Positions 62,282-64,000 of a DNA stretch of 64,000 nucleotides are shown here, piece by piece. The notes beneath the pieces are model-generated. The model was not told the origin of the DNA. It worked only from the letters and a program-made list of their open reading frames with translations, and made no database searches. Origin of the DNA: Cottoperca gobio (Eukaryota > Chordata > Actinopteri > Perciformes > Bovichtidae). The stretch lies in NCBI RefSeq assembly GCF_900634415.1, contig NC_041361.1:4347681-4411680 (forward strand), in the 5' to 3' direction. The translations under genes were made by a program, and so were the position numbers. Position 1 is the first letter of the stretch; each line of letters starts with the position of its first letter.

Positions 62282-63858
62282 ATAAAGTCTCCTGTACATG
62301 GGGAGCGTTTCAGTGTGCGGTGTATGTCTGCATGCGTCTGTGTTGCATCCAATCATATTTTGTTATTGCCTTTCATAATCTGCATGTATATACTGAATTT
62401 GAACCATTACTGTGTTTGACTTATTTTGTATGCAGTACAAACGTCACATTCCCTTAACCTGTGCACACTGCAGAGTCCCTGCTCCCCAGGGGAACCCATC
62501 AGCTGTTCAGATTCCCCTGTCATGGTACCTTTTCTCTCTCCCTCAACCAGAAAATCACCTTATCAGCAGTTAGCGAGGCCCCTGTGACCGCTATTTGTCA
62601 GCTCATTTAGAATAGTTGCAGGGCTGACAGCGCTGTACAGTTTTGATTTTCCGTGAAAAGTAGTTTAAATCACCCAAACCTTTCAGGGAACACCAGGACA
62701 TCTGCTTTGTATGCAACACCAGTGTCCCGCAGTAACAACAAAAAACATGCAAACCCTCACACTCAGTGCTTGTGTGGAGCTTGTTTATTTATCAAGGCTT
62801 TAATCTGAACAATATGTTCCAAATGAGTCCTGTGATGCTTCTCTCAACTGTGGAATTGTGGTTGATAAATAGAAAAACTCTCTCCTGCTCCCATCGCTGC
62901 CTCTCTTTCCCTCTCACTGTCAGTGGCCTTTGTTCTCTGTGCAGATGCGGCACTGTGCTGACAACATCCCCGTTGGTTTCGGGGGAGGATGGAGTCAGTG
63001 TTGATGGCACTCTGACCCCCCAGACTTAAACTCACCTCCAGAGCCCCCTTCACAAGTGCTGATGGCTCGCTGAGGAGCCTCCGTGCCTCCCTCAGCCAGC
63101 TGCAGCGGCTCTTAGATCATTAATCCCCTAAGCCCCCCCCCCCCCCCCAAAACAGAGCCCACATTTGTTTTGCTGTTACATTACTCACTGATTGGAGATG
63201 CTGTGACTCAGGAGGAGAGATCAGTGGGACTGTCATCTCATCTCTGTACTTTCTTAAGCCCACGGCTGACGCTCCACCATCCTTCCTCCTCTTTCACCTC
63301 TTCTTCCCCGCTCCCCCCTGTGACCTCTCGGCTGAATAATAGGGCTGCGTCTCTCTTTGAGAGTTTGGGGGGGGGTCAGCGAGGGACGTCATTAGGCTGG
63401 TCTGCGGTGGTCAGCGTTGTCGGAGGGGGGTTGGGGGTCAGAGAGAGCCTTGTTTACAGACTGTGTGTTTACATTCCTGATGGTGAGCGCCAGCTTTAGA
63501 GACTGCTGGAAGTGAAAGGAAATGCTCTTATTCTGCTTAGTAATGGAAAAATCCAACCCAATACATCAAGGAATCCAGATGAAGAAAAAAAACAACCTCG
63601 TTATTTATTTGGTGGGTTCTAGCCAATGCATTCTGGGTAGAAAGAGGGATGACTTCACTGATGAATTTGGGACTTCCTCAATGGACAGAGGCATGGGAAA
63701 CAACATATGACCCTCTGCAGTATTTAATCACCCTCGCTGAACTCCAGATATATATTTATTGCAGACTGTAATAGTTTATACTGTTGATTAATGGCAAGCA
63801 CTGGTTGTTCATGGCTCTTTTGTTTTAAATCATTACACCATCCATCATACAGGCATAT

Positions 63859-64000
63859 GGGCTGCAATAAGGGTTATGTTTATTATCGATTAATCTACAC
63901 ATTATTTTATCGATAAATCATTTGGTTCAAGAAATGTTAGCAAATGGTAAATAACGCCCATCTGTAGTTTCAGAGCCCATTGTAATGTCCTTTTTAAATG
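63859..64000 (+). mobile_element. non-autonomous inverted-repeat element, copy 3 (cut by the window end)
   Basis: GGGCTGCAATAAGGGTTATG then TTTATTATCGATTAATCTAC match the terminal part of the family at 29123 and 34360. Confidence 0.65.

Larger units (their letters stand above)
57778..64000. other. scube3: scube3 intron 1 (open at the window end)
   Basis: 6.2 kb with no DVDEC-type EGF exon. Holds GT repeats at 58060-58087 and 58803-58855, a G run near 59348-59360, a C run near 60006-60026, a repeat element at 61697-62281 with an internal TTA repeat, and a partial inverted-repeat element at the end. Confidence 0.65.

Noticed and set aside
62930..63030. Candidate second scube3 exon after TGTGCAG at 62943
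   Set aside because: The translation lacks the DVDEC and cysteine pattern of an EGF domain and reaches a stop; not an exon.

Overview
The window looks like nuclear DNA from a teleost fish, probably a percomorph. Genes have small exons with GT..AG introns, CA/GT and CT microsatellites are dense, and several interspersed repeats resemble types common in ray-finned fish. All three recognisable genes lie on the + strand: the 3' part of anks1a (coding 3643-37079), a complete homologue of human SARG/C1orf116 (coding 46427-49082), and the first coding exon of a gene best read as scube3 (57678-57777). Gene names rest on remembered family sequences; no search was run.

Region by region. 1-3642 is an upstream anks1a intron; the 5' exons with the first ankyrin repeats lie outside. 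3643-5120 carries the last ankyrin repeats, 5270-11947 the disordered linker, 22051-32151 the tandem SAM domains, 32561-35342 the PTB domain, and 36963-37079 the C-terminus ending YETTIF. The 3' UTR appears to reach about 39.7-39.9 kb. At 41.6-41.8 kb is a promoter-like block with a candidate non-coding first exon for the SARG-like gene; its coding exons are at 46.4-49.1 kb. 49.1-57.1 kb is its 3' UTR plus intergenic DNA with a 0.7-kb foldback element. Past 57778 lies scube3 intron 1.

The 22 anks1a exons join in phase with no stop except at one place: the SAM1 exon has one extra T in a T4 run at 24899-24902. As written, this shifts the frame and leads to a stop in the next-but-one exon. With that base discounted, the visible part encodes 986 residues, close to the matching part of the human protein. 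Everything downstream is intact, so an assembly error or rare allele is likelier than an old pseudogene.

The genes do not form one pathway. ANKS1A/Odin is a cytoplasmic adaptor for Eph and EGF receptors, SARG is a poorly understood epithelial cytoplasmic protein, and SCUBE3 is a secreted or surface EGF-CUB protein. ANKS1A and SCUBE3 are neighbours on human 6p21.31, whereas human SARG is on 1q32; finding it between them is the main genomic point of interest. I found no CRISPR array, operon, toxin gene or sign of a new molecular system.
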